Assembly (NCBI GenBank): GCA_964630925.1
Contig: CAZVZK010000097.1
Span: 1 to 37,340 of the forward strand
Direction: 5' to 3'
Source: RGDT01 sp964630925
GTDB lineage: Bacteria > Planctomycetota > Planctomycetia > Gemmatales > Gemmataceae
Length of the DNA stretch: 37,340 nucleotides
Position numbers and translations under genes: made by a program. Below the pieces are notes generated by a model. That model worked only from the letters and a program-made list of their open reading frames with translations, searched no databases and was not told the origin of the DNA. Shown here piece after piece: positions 17,101 to 23,759 of this stretch (positions are counted from its first letter, which is position 1; each line of letters starts with the position of its first letter).

Positions 17101-17684
17101 CCGGTGAACGCCAGCAGGCGGACGGGGTTGACCGTGTCGCCCTTGCCGGAGGAGGCGAAGCGGACGGGGTCGTCCTTGCCGCCCGGCGTCCAGCGGACGA
17201 TCATGCCGGCGTCGTTGCCGTAGACGACGTGCCTGTCGTCCGGCGACCAGGCGATGGACCAGTTGACGGCGGCGCTGGGGAGGTTGGCGGGGATCTCGCC
17301 GGCGGTGCCCGGGGTGGCCTTCTTGTCGATGACGGCGACGAGGCCGGTCTTCACGCCGAAGCCGGCGACGGCGACGCGCTTGCCGTCGTGGGAGTGGGCG
17401 AGGGTGAAGACGCTCCCGCGCTGCTCGCGGAGGATGGGCCAGCGTAGGCCCGAGGACCGCTTGTTGAGGAAGCCGGAGAGGCCGACGGGCCAGTGGCGGA
17501 TGACCTTGTCCTCGCCCCAGGCGAACAGCTCGGCGCCGTCGGGGCTGAAGGAGATGCCGTCGGCGACGGCGTGGCGGGCGCCGGTCTCGATGACGAGGCC
17601 GGGTGTGGTGCGCCCGGCGTCGGCGCGGACGGTCTGGGGCGAGAAGAGGAGGAGGGCGGCCAGGGCCGCCGACAGGGTGCGCAT
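14118..17684 (-). CDS. Secreted WD40-repeat protein with C-terminal caspase (peptidase C14) domain
   Basis: The protein has 1188 aa. ATG 17684 is chosen; a GTG one codon upstream is the alternative. A signal peptide (MRTLSAALAALLLFSPQTVRA) is followed by WD40/beta-propeller repeats over about 30-600 ('ISFSPDGAELFAWGEDKVIR', 'VAPSPDGKLLLSGARDLTMC'). A middle region has 'TGREWVIWRPRDFYYDTSAN', a block typical of planctomycete WD40-caspases. A beta domain then leads to the caspase domain from about 908: 'CVGINDYQDEETLSPLKC', catalytic His994 in 'VFLSGHGE' and Cys1060 in 'VVLDTCHSGGA'. The dyad is intact, so an active cysteine protease of caspase/paracaspase type is expected, with the propellers binding partners or substrates. 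It is a full-length paralogue of the next gene. It may lead the transcript for the short caspases downstream. Confidence 0.92.
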   Translation of the reverse strand: MRTLSAALAALLLFSPQTVRADAGRTTPGLVIETGARHAVADGISFSPDGAELFAWGEDKVIRHWPVGLSGFLNKRSSGLRWPILREQRGSVFTLAHSHDGKRVAVAGFGVKTGLVAVIDKKATPGTAGEIPANLPSAAVNWSIAWSPDDRHVVYGNDAGMIVRWTPGGKDDPVRFASSGKGDTVNPVRLLAFTGKDTFLSVTADGKVRRWDRNDPSAAPSEVANFTIPNIFRATLSPDGRWLAGAGTAIKGTAEEAAAVGVVELIDLSADSPAPVRHKVPRDDTYRAVRCLAFDSASGKLAVGCQDVPGSIKERDFFRVVGGTVLIFDIAKGRWNTAGTIPLSYRAEAVAFHPKRSSMVAVAGGDSHEVGLYSAVTGKPLGANAIIRGPANCVWGVAFSKNGKYFAWQDQRAKEPTGKNDWGGGDWRVFDIARHEVKANAPADFEPVKPIDTLDGWSVEPTTAAGVWEVVGPRTRVRLEGGDGGIYNRRYNQEPRCWTFIRPAVEDGPVRLAIGHQWGLSLYECRPGAVKLVRVMSGHEGEVLAVAPSPDGKLLLSGARDLTMCCWSLANWKADTEMGASFEVNKDGKLVVTAVDAGSPAWEPLNPLRGTDEDANRLKKGDVIDLLMIRNEKFVYDPEGFYDGEVKKRVLARITDTPTKDPKEALKYLSAGAVKPAQEYLIAKRIGGMGPLVYKFTTVRQRPLWRFFATRADTGREWVIWRPRDFYYDTSANGDQFVGWHVNDPNLAAMPAFHKLEQYRGTDRVGKAGARNGFHRKDKIWPELLNPTPPVDAVVFTDLEAAKVDVEVLKAAAGAAALDIQLSAAPQDATKAQQRFTRVVVYVNDTELPDPGLKPNALGRITNAKVSIPSARLRWGENQVKVVVFNEAGGRGEGQVTTDYTPPDKPTATLHALCVGINDYQDEETLSPLKCSEKDATELAKVLRQHTRSGAFSKANVVLVKGKDATPARILSELGKLTAAAKPNDWVMVFLSGHGEVEYAKGPDGKPLYVNKKKVPLEGTYFYPGQNYKDGRPETRLTMKQLFGALAKSDGRKLVVLDTCHSGGATVIPADSARDVSPDGMNFLVIASCQTDQEALEPENPDEVFPHGFFTQALLDIVTPARKEHEGKRLSGISSSVLKSRLPDELTKILGKFGVKKGTRYEDRLYSPAFLLPDAAASTAVLHKPGEK

Positions 17685-17800
17685 CACGTCAAAGCCCTCA
17701 CGAGGAGCCGCATCGCCCTTCCATAGTAAGGAGCGTCCGCCGGGCGATCAAGCGGGCATCCCCCCCACGGACGCCGCCGCGCCGGCCGACACGGGAGGAG

Positions 17801-17890
17801 GAGGCTCCCGCCGAGCCGACGATGATTGAAGCATTCGCATTGCAAACCGAAGCGGCAAAGCCGTGTGTCGTTCGGCTCGGCGGGAGCCTC
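17801..17890. repeat. 19-bp perfect inverted repeat between the two WD40-caspase genes
   Basis: The arms are 17801-17819 (GAGGCTCCCGCCGAGCCGA) and 17872-17890, with a 52-nt loop that is poorer in GC. It lies in the 246-bp gap between two same-strand genes. It could be a transcription terminator for the upstream gene or a copy of a dispersed REP-like element. No second copy was noticed in this window. Confidence 0.55.
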
Positions 17891-17930
17891 GCCCGCCTCG
17901 CCCTCCCGGCCTGGCTCCCTGACCCGCCTG

Positions 17931-20900
17931 TTATTTCCCGGCCTTGTGCAGCACCTCCAGCGTCCCCGAGCCCGGCAGCAGGAACGCGGGCTGGTAGGGC
18001 TCGGCGTCGCCGGGCCCGCCCTTCACGATCTTGGCCTCCGCCAGGACCGACGCCAGGCGTGTCGGCAGCTCGCTCTGCAGCTCGGCCAGGGGGATGCCGC
18101 GCAGACGCTTGCCCACGTCCGCCGTCCGCGCCGGGCCGACGATGTCCAGCAGGGCGTGCGTGAAGAAGCCGTGGCGGAACCGCCCGCCCGGCGTGCCCGG
18201 CTCCAGCGCCTTCTGGTCGGTCTGGCAAGACGCGATGACGTGGAAGCGCATGCCGTCGCGGCTCACGTCGCGCGCCTGGTCCGCCGGGGTCACCGCCGCC
18301 CCGCCCGAGTGGCAGGTGTCGAGGATCACGAGCTTGCGGCCCTGCGCCTGCGCCAACGCCGCGAACAGGTCCCGGCTCGTCAGCCGCGTCGAGGGCTTCT
18401 TCTCGTCGTATCCCCGGCAGGGGTAGAAGTAGGTGCCCGGACGCGGCAGCGTCCTGCCGTCCGGCCCCCGCGCCAGCGCGCCCCTGGCGTCGCGCGCCTT
18501 CTCGCAGGCGCCGTGGCCCGACAGGTAGACCACGATCCAGTCATCGGGCCTGGCCCGGCCCGCCGCCGACACCAGCGTCGCCAGGATCTCGGCCCGCGTC
18601 GCCCGCGCCTGCGGCACGCGCACCACGTTGGCGTCCTCGAACTTGCCGCTCTTCTTGTGCTGCCTGAGGACCGCCTCCATCTCGGCGGCGTCCGTCACCG
18701 AACAGCCGAGGTCGGTGATGTCGCCGCTGTCGTAGTTGTTGATGCCGACGCAGACGGCGTGCAGGGTCGCCCCCGGCCTCGTCTCGGGGGTGTAGCGGAC
18801 CGACGCCGCCCCCTCGCCCCGGCCGCCCACCTCGTTGAAGGTGCGGACCGTCACCGTGTTGACGCCCGCCCGCAGCCTCGCGCGTGGGATGGTCACCTTC
18901 TCGGAGATGCGGCCCGCCTTGTCCGGGGTCAGGCCCTTGAATTCCGTGTCGTTGATGCACACGACGGCCTGGACGACCCGCTGGCTGAGCTGCTGCCCGT
19001 CCGGCGGCTCCGCCGTCACCTCGGCCTCCAGGTCGGACGTGGCCGAGGGCAGTTTCGTGATGCGGACGCGGACGCGCGGGGCCTCGATCTCCGTGAACAC
19101 CGGGCGGGCGAACACGGGGGCGGGGTCGAGCAGCTCGGGCCAGACCTTGTCCTTGCGGTGGAAGCCGTTCGGCGCCCCCCCGCCGACGCGGTCGGTGCCG
19201 CGGTAGCGTTCCAGCGGGTGGAACGCCGGCATGATGGCGGGATTCGGGTCGTTGACATGCCAGCCGACGTACCGGTCGCCGTTCGCTGAGGTGTCGTAGT
19301 AGAAGTCGCGTGGACGCCAGATCACCCACTCGCGCCCCGTGTCCGCGCGGGTGGAGAAGAAGCGCCACAAGGGCTGCTGCTTCACCGTCGTGAGCTTGTA
19401 CACCACCGGCCCCTTGCCGCCGACGCGCTTGCCGAGGATGTACTGCTGGTGCGGGCGGATGGCGCTGAGCCGGGCGAGGGCGGCGCCGGCGTCCGCAGAC
19501 AACTTGACGCCCTCGAGGGCGGCGACGTGGCCTTTCTTGACCTCCGAGGCGTACAGGCCGGCGGGGTCGTACACGAACGACTCGTTGCGGACCATCAGGA
19601 AGTCGATCTCGTCGCCCACGCGCAGGGCGCAGCGGGCGTCGGGGATGGCGGTCTGCTCGGCGTCGAAGCCCTTGAGCGGGTTGAACGCCTCCCACGCGGG
19701 GCTGCCGTTGTCCACCGAGGTGACCACCAGCTTGCCGCCGCGGACGGCGAAGGTCGCGCCCATCTCGTTGCCGGCCTTCAGCGGGACGAGGCTCCAGCAG
19801 CACACCGTCTGGTCTCTGCCGCCGGAGAGGAGGAGCTTGCCGTCGGCGGACGGGGCGACGGCCATCACCTCGCCCTCGTGGCCGTTGAGGACGCGCCACA
19901 GGCGGACCGTCCGGCCGCGGATCTCGTAGACGCTCAGGCCCCACATGTGGCCGACGGCGAGGCGCAGGGGCCGGCCGGGCCCGGCGGGGAGGAAGGTCCA
20001 GCACCGCGGCTCCTGGTTGACGCGGTTGTTGTAGATGCTGCCGTCGCCGCCCTCCAGGCGGACGCGGGCGCCGTCCGGCCCGGCCACCTCCCACACGCCG
20101 GCGGTGTCGGTGGGGCGCACCGACCAGCCCCCGGACTCGTTCACCGGGGCGACGGGCTTGAACCCCGCCGGGGCGGCGGGGCGGATCTCGTGGCGGGCGA
20201 TGTCGAAGACGCGCCACGGGCCGCCCCCCCAGTCGTTCTCGCCTTTCGGGCTGGCGGCGCGGCGGCCCTGCCAGGCGAAGCGCTTGCCGTCGGGCGAGAA
20301 GCCGACGCCCCAGACGCAGTTGCCGGGGCCGCGGATCGTCGCCGTGCCACGCAGCGGCCTGCCCGTGGCGGCGCTCCAAAGGGTGACCTCGTGGTCATCG
20401 CCCCCCGCCGTGGCGAGGACGTTCGAGATGGAGGGGTGGAAGGCGACGGCGTCGGCGCGGTAGCCGAGTTTGATGGGCGTGCCCCACGTCGCGCCGGCGA
20501 GGTCGCGGATGTACACCGCGCCGCCGATGACGCGGAAGAATCCGCCCTTCGCCAGCTCGGCCGGGGCCTCCTGGGTGCCGACGGCCAGGCGGCCCGACGC
20601 GGAGTCGAAGGCCAGGCAGCGCACGGCGCGGATGGCCCCGTCCTGCGGCACCTTGATGCGCACGGGGCGGGGCGTGGCCGAGCGGAGGTCGATCAGCTCG
20701 ACGGCGCCGATGGCGTCGCGTTCGGCGGCGGTGTTCTTCTTCGCGGTGCCGGCGGCGGCGAGCCAGCGGCCGTTCGGGCTGAGGACGGCGCGGAAGATGT
20801 TCGGGATCGTGAGGCGGGCGACCTCGGAGGTGGCCCGTCCGGGCGCGGAGACGCTCCAGCGGCGGACGACGCCGTCGGCGGCCACGCTGAGGAAGGTGTC

Positions 20901-21482
20901 CTTGCCGGTGAAGGCGAGGAGGCGGACCGGGTTCTCGGGGGTGCGGGCGGAGAAGGGTGTGGGGGCGGCCCTGGACCCGGGCGTCCAGCGGAAGACCTGG
21001 CCGTCGTCGTTGCCGTAGACGACGTGCTTGCCGTCCGGGGACCAGGCCACGGACCAGTTGACGGCGGCGCTGGGCAGGGTGGCGGGTGTGGCGCCTTCGG
21101 AGCCGGCGGTGCCGTCGCGGGCGATGACGGCGACGAGGCCGGGCTTGATGCCGAAGCCCCCGACGGCGAGGCGGCGGCCGTCGGGTGAGAAAGCGAGGGC
21201 GAAGACGCTGCCGCCGCGGTCGCGGAAGATGGGCCAGCGCAGGCCGGCGGGGCGTCCTGGGCCGAAGCCGTCGCGGACGACGGGCCAGCGGCGGATGACC
21301 TTGTCCTCGCCCCAGGCGAACAGCTCGGAGCCGTCGGGGCTGAAGGCGACGCCGTCGGCGGCGGAGTGGCGGGCGCCGGTGTCAAGGACGATGCCGGGGG
21401 ACGTGCGTCCGGCGTCGGCGTGGGCCTGGGGGGGCGCGAGGAGGAGGAGGGCGGCGAGGGCGGCCCAGGGGGAGCGTGGCAT
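17931..21482 (-). CDS. Secreted WD40-repeat protein with C-terminal caspase (peptidase C14) domain, second copy
   Basis: The protein has 1183 aa. ATG 21482 is preferred over an upstream frame start because GAGGA precedes it and a signal peptide (MPRSPWAALAALLLLAPPQA) follows. The architecture matches its neighbour throughout: propeller repeats ('VAFSPDGSELFAWGEDKVIR', 'APSADGKLLLSGGRDQTVCC'), the block 'TGREWVIWRPRDFYYDTSAN', then the caspase domain from about 905 with His990 in 'VYLSGHGA' and Cys1057 in 'VILDTCHSGGAA'. The two are diverged, not recent duplicates: identity is high in the propeller signatures and catalytic blocks and low in the linker before the caspase. An active protease is expected. 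It is the first gene of the minus-strand caspase array and faces the haloperoxidase gene across a 438-bp divergent region. Confidence 0.92.
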   Translation of the reverse strand: MPRSPWAALAALLLLAPPQAHADAGRTSPGIVLDTGARHSAADGVAFSPDGSELFAWGEDKVIRRWPVVRDGFGPGRPAGLRWPIFRDRGGSVFALAFSPDGRRLAVGGFGIKPGLVAVIARDGTAGSEGATPATLPSAAVNWSVAWSPDGKHVVYGNDDGQVFRWTPGSRAAPTPFSARTPENPVRLLAFTGKDTFLSVAADGVVRRWSVSAPGRATSEVARLTIPNIFRAVLSPNGRWLAAAGTAKKNTAAERDAIGAVELIDLRSATPRPVRIKVPQDGAIRAVRCLAFDSASGRLAVGTQEAPAELAKGGFFRVIGGAVYIRDLAGATWGTPIKLGYRADAVAFHPSISNVLATAGGDDHEVTLWSAATGRPLRGTATIRGPGNCVWGVGFSPDGKRFAWQGRRAASPKGENDWGGGPWRVFDIARHEIRPAAPAGFKPVAPVNESGGWSVRPTDTAGVWEVAGPDGARVRLEGGDGSIYNNRVNQEPRCWTFLPAGPGRPLRLAVGHMWGLSVYEIRGRTVRLWRVLNGHEGEVMAVAPSADGKLLLSGGRDQTVCCWSLVPLKAGNEMGATFAVRGGKLVVTSVDNGSPAWEAFNPLKGFDAEQTAIPDARCALRVGDEIDFLMVRNESFVYDPAGLYASEVKKGHVAALEGVKLSADAGAALARLSAIRPHQQYILGKRVGGKGPVVYKLTTVKQQPLWRFFSTRADTGREWVIWRPRDFYYDTSANGDRYVGWHVNDPNPAIMPAFHPLERYRGTDRVGGGAPNGFHRKDKVWPELLDPAPVFARPVFTEIEAPRVRVRITKLPSATSDLEAEVTAEPPDGQQLSQRVVQAVVCINDTEFKGLTPDKAGRISEKVTIPRARLRAGVNTVTVRTFNEVGGRGEGAASVRYTPETRPGATLHAVCVGINNYDSGDITDLGCSVTDAAEMEAVLRQHKKSGKFEDANVVRVPQARATRAEILATLVSAAGRARPDDWIVVYLSGHGACEKARDARGALARGPDGRTLPRPGTYFYPCRGYDEKKPSTRLTSRDLFAALAQAQGRKLVILDTCHSGGAAVTPADQARDVSRDGMRFHVIASCQTDQKALEPGTPGGRFRHGFFTHALLDIVGPARTADVGKRLRGIPLAELQSELPTRLASVLAEAKIVKGGPGDAEPYQPAFLLPGSGTLEVLHKAGK

Positions 21483-21920
21483 GAGGCGTCCTCGGGAGGC
21501 GGACACCTGCCATCGTAAGGGCGCCGGACGGCCCGTGCAAGCGCGTGCGCCTTACGACATGGGCTTGCGTGTGACGGTGGGCGCGAGGGTGCGTTCGCGC
21601 CTGGGGCGGACGAGCACAGGCGAGCCGCGGCGACAAGGCGTGCTTCATCGCGGGCCTCCGCCTACAGGGTCGCGTCGTCGATGCAGCGTAACAGGTCTGT
21701 CCTCTCGATGGTGACGAGGCCCGCCATTCGGATCGTAGAACACGGCCCGCTCCGGCTGTCGCCACGCGCGTGATCGCCCGCATATCCCGCGTGGCCCGCA
21801 CAGCCCTCCCGCCTTGACGCCCGTCCCGGCCTCCGGGGCACATCCCCCGTCGCATCAGCCGCCCCCGCCCGCGTACAAAACTCTCAGGTGCGTCCGCGCG
21901 AGGCCGTCCGAGGGCTTCCC
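21483..21920. other. Divergent intergenic region, 438 bp
   Basis: It separates the WD40-caspase (minus) from the haloperoxidase (plus) and should hold both promoters; no confident -10/-35 pair was found. On the minus strand a 21-codon open frame (MAGLVTIERTDLLRCIDD...) ends with TAG at 21671-21673 and could be a tail remnant of a lost gene, but this is not supported by any homologue in the window. GAGGG just before 21921 is the ribosome binding site of the haloperoxidase gene. Confidence 0.4.
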
Positions 21921-23186
21921 ATGCTTGCCATCACACTCCTCGCCCTCCTCCAGGGCGATCCGACGAAGCCGCCGCGCGTCGTCGAGCGCCGGCTCGACGC
22001 CGTCCTCGCCTGGAACGCCCAGGCCCTCGACGCCATCCGCGCCGACAAGACGCCCCCGCCCCGCGCCGCCCGCCAGCTCGCCATCCTGCACGCCGCCCTC
22101 GCCGACACCCTCAACGCCATCACCCCCGCCCACACACCCCTGCTCGTCCGCCGCCACGCCGAGGACGCCGAGGGCGCCGACCCCTCCTCCGCCCTGGCCG
22201 CCTGCGCCTCCGCCGTCCTCTCCCGCCACCACCCCAAACACGCCGCCCGCTTCGCCAAACTCCGCGACGGCCAGACCGGCGCGGGCCCCGCCGCCACGCG
22301 CGGCACGCGGCTGGGCGAGGAGGTCGCCGGGCGATACCTCGCCTGGGCGAAGGATGACGCCCTGGCACTGGGCGGCGCTTATCGCGCCCCCGCCCTCGTC
22401 GGCATCTGGCGGCCCACGCCCCCGGCCCGCGCCGCGGCCCTCTACCCGGAGTGGCACACCCTCCGGCCGCTCGCCATCCGCACGCTCAAGAACCTCCCTC
22501 CTGTTGACCCGCCCGCCATGAACACCGATGAGTACGCCCGCGATTTCAACGAGGTGAAGTCCCTCGGCGGCCTCCGCAGCCGGGCCCGCTCCGCCGACCA
22601 GACCGTCATCGCCCTGTTCTGGAACGACGGCCCCGGCACCTGCACCCCGCCCGGCCACTGGAACCTCATCGCCGAGGAGGTGTCGCTGGCGCGCGGCCTG
22701 TCGCTCCAGGAGAACGCCCGGCTCTTCGCGCTGCTGAACCTCGCCCTGGCCGACGCCGGGATGGCGTGCTGGGAATGCAAGTACCGGTTCCGGCTATGGC
22801 GCCCGGTCACCGCCATCCACGAGGCCGACAGGGACGGCAACGCCGCGACGGAGAAGGACGCCGCCTGGTCGCCGCTGCTCGACACCCCGCCCTTCCCCAC
22901 CTACACGTCGGGGCACAGCACGTTCAGCGGGGCGGCGGCGGCGGTGCTGGCGGGATTCTTCGGCAAGGACGCGATCCCGTTCGAGGTGCGGTCGGACGGT
23001 TATCCGGGGAGCCTGCGCGCCTACAAGGGCTTCTCGCACGCCGCCGAGGAGGCGGGGCGCAGCCGCATCTACGGGGGGATCCACTTCGAGTTCGACAACC
23101 GCGAGGGCCTGGCGCTGGGCCGGGCCGTCGCCCAGGAGGTCCTCCGGACACGCCTGGTGCCCCTCAGCCCGCGACCCAGGCCATGA
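21921..23186 (+). CDS. Vanadium-dependent haloperoxidase family protein
   Basis: The protein has 421 aa. The ATG at 21921 follows GAGGG; the upstream in-frame extension is rejected. A short hydrophobic N-terminus (MLAITLLALLQG) suggests export. The vanadate pocket known from vanadium chloroperoxidase and related PAP2 phosphatases is complete and correctly spaced: K287 and R294 ('KYRFRLWRP'), S330-G331-H332 ('TYTSGHSTFSG'), and R382 and H388 ('SRIYGGIHFEF'). Such enzymes either oxidise halides with peroxide or act as phosphatases without vanadate; the sequence alone does not decide between these. It is a lone plus-strand gene between minus-strand blocks, without evident operon partners. Four Cys lie between residues 94 and 286 (94, 241, 283, 286), two of them in 'CWEC'. 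Confidence 0.87.
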   Translation: MLAITLLALLQGDPTKPPRVVERRLDAVLAWNAQALDAIRADKTPPPRAARQLAILHAALADTLNAITPAHTPLLVRRHAEDAEGADPSSALAACASAVLSRHHPKHAARFAKLRDGQTGAGPAATRGTRLGEEVAGRYLAWAKDDALALGGAYRAPALVGIWRPTPPARAAALYPEWHTLRPLAIRTLKNLPPVDPPAMNTDEYARDFNEVKSLGGLRSRARSADQTVIALFWNDGPGTCTPPGHWNLIAEEVSLARGLSLQENARLFALLNLALADAGMACWECKYRFRLWRPVTAIHEADRDGNAATEKDAAWSPLLDTPPFPTYTSGHSTFSGAAAAVLAGFFGKDAIPFEVRSDGYPGSLRAYKGFSHAAEEAGRSRIYGGIHFEFDNREGLALGRAVAQEVLRTRLVPLSPRPRP

Positions 23187-23207
23187 CACCCCTCCCACGG
23201 GCAGGGA

Positions 23208-23336
23208 TCACTTCCGGCGGGAGAGGAGGTCCTCCCGACGCAGCCAGTCGGCGCACGAGCGCGTCCACGAGTCGCACGGCTTGCCGACCTTGCGGACGCC
23301 GAAGTCGTGGGCCGTCCGCGCGTAGACGTGCAGCTC
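23208..23336 (-). pseudogene. Remnant: 3' end of the alpha/beta hydrolase gene, duplicated
   Basis: The minus-strand translation (ELHVYARTAHDFG onward, ending at a stop at 23208) repeats the last about 42 residues of the hydrolase at 26073-27002. The DNA of 23231-23336 is identical to 26096-26201 over 106 bp at a constant offset of 2865 bp, and both stops align. There is no start or N-terminal part. It lies just past the DsrE-like stop (23347). It marks a duplication or insertion boundary. Confidence 0.9.
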
Positions 23337-23346
23337 GGCCGAGCCG

Positions 23347-23718
23347 TCACAACGTGATGACCTGATCCGGCGGGTCGGCGGCCAGGGCGGCGTACAGGTC
23401 GGGGAAGCACCCCACACGCACCCCCTCCACCGTGCCCTTCGCCCGCGCCTTCTCCGGCCACGGCCCCCCTTCCGCCAGCCCGCGCTCCAGCGCGCAGGAG
23501 TCGCACATCATCAGCAGGATGTTCTTCTCCTTCGCCACACGCGCCAGCCGCTCCCCCATCGGATCGCCTGCCCGCAGGATGTACGTGTTGTCGTCGAAGA
23601 ACAGCATCCCCACGACCTCCGCCCCGTGCGCGTCCTTCTCCAACTGCGGCAGGATCATCCGACCCAGCTTGTAGCTCGCCGTGTGCCCCGAGGTGCTAAA
23701 GATGTAAGCGACTTTCAT
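23347..23718 (-). CDS. DsrE-like small protein with CxxC
   Basis: The protein has 123 aa. The start at 23718 (MKVAYIFSTSGHTASYKLG) is chosen because the core fold begins at once; the longer open frame adds an unlikely N-terminus, and GGCGAG precedes the ATG. The pattern of a first strand followed by 'SGHTASYKLGRMILPQLE', then 'VVGMLFFDDNTYILRAGDP' and 'NILLMMCDSCALERG', is that of the DsrE/DsrF-like sulfur-relay fold. C72 and C75 form a CxxC, and a third Cys is C104. DsrE-like proteins carry persulfide sulfur or bind thiol substrates. It is the last gene of the block starting with the lipid-binding-like protein, 41 bp after the Ldi-like enzyme. A role as thiol or sulfur partner for that enzyme is speculative. 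Confidence 0.65.
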   Translation of the reverse strand: MKVAYIFSTSGHTASYKLGRMILPQLEKDAHGAEVVGMLFFDDNTYILRAGDPMGERLARVAKEKNILLMMCDSCALERGLAEGGPWPEKARAKGTVEGVRVGCFPDLYAALAADPPDQVITL

Positions 23719-23759
23719 ATCATCATCTCGCCTTTGAATCCCCTCGACCCGAAGGCCCC

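Noticed and set aside
14136..17447. 1103-codon open frame on the plus strand
   Set aside because: It is antisense to the WD40-caspase gene, has a His/Gly/Val/Arg-rich composition without domains, and is a product of high GC in the third codon position.
23208..23417. Small separate protein of about 69 aa
   Set aside because: It is a stop-aligned copy of the hydrolase C-terminus without a credible start; called a remnant instead.
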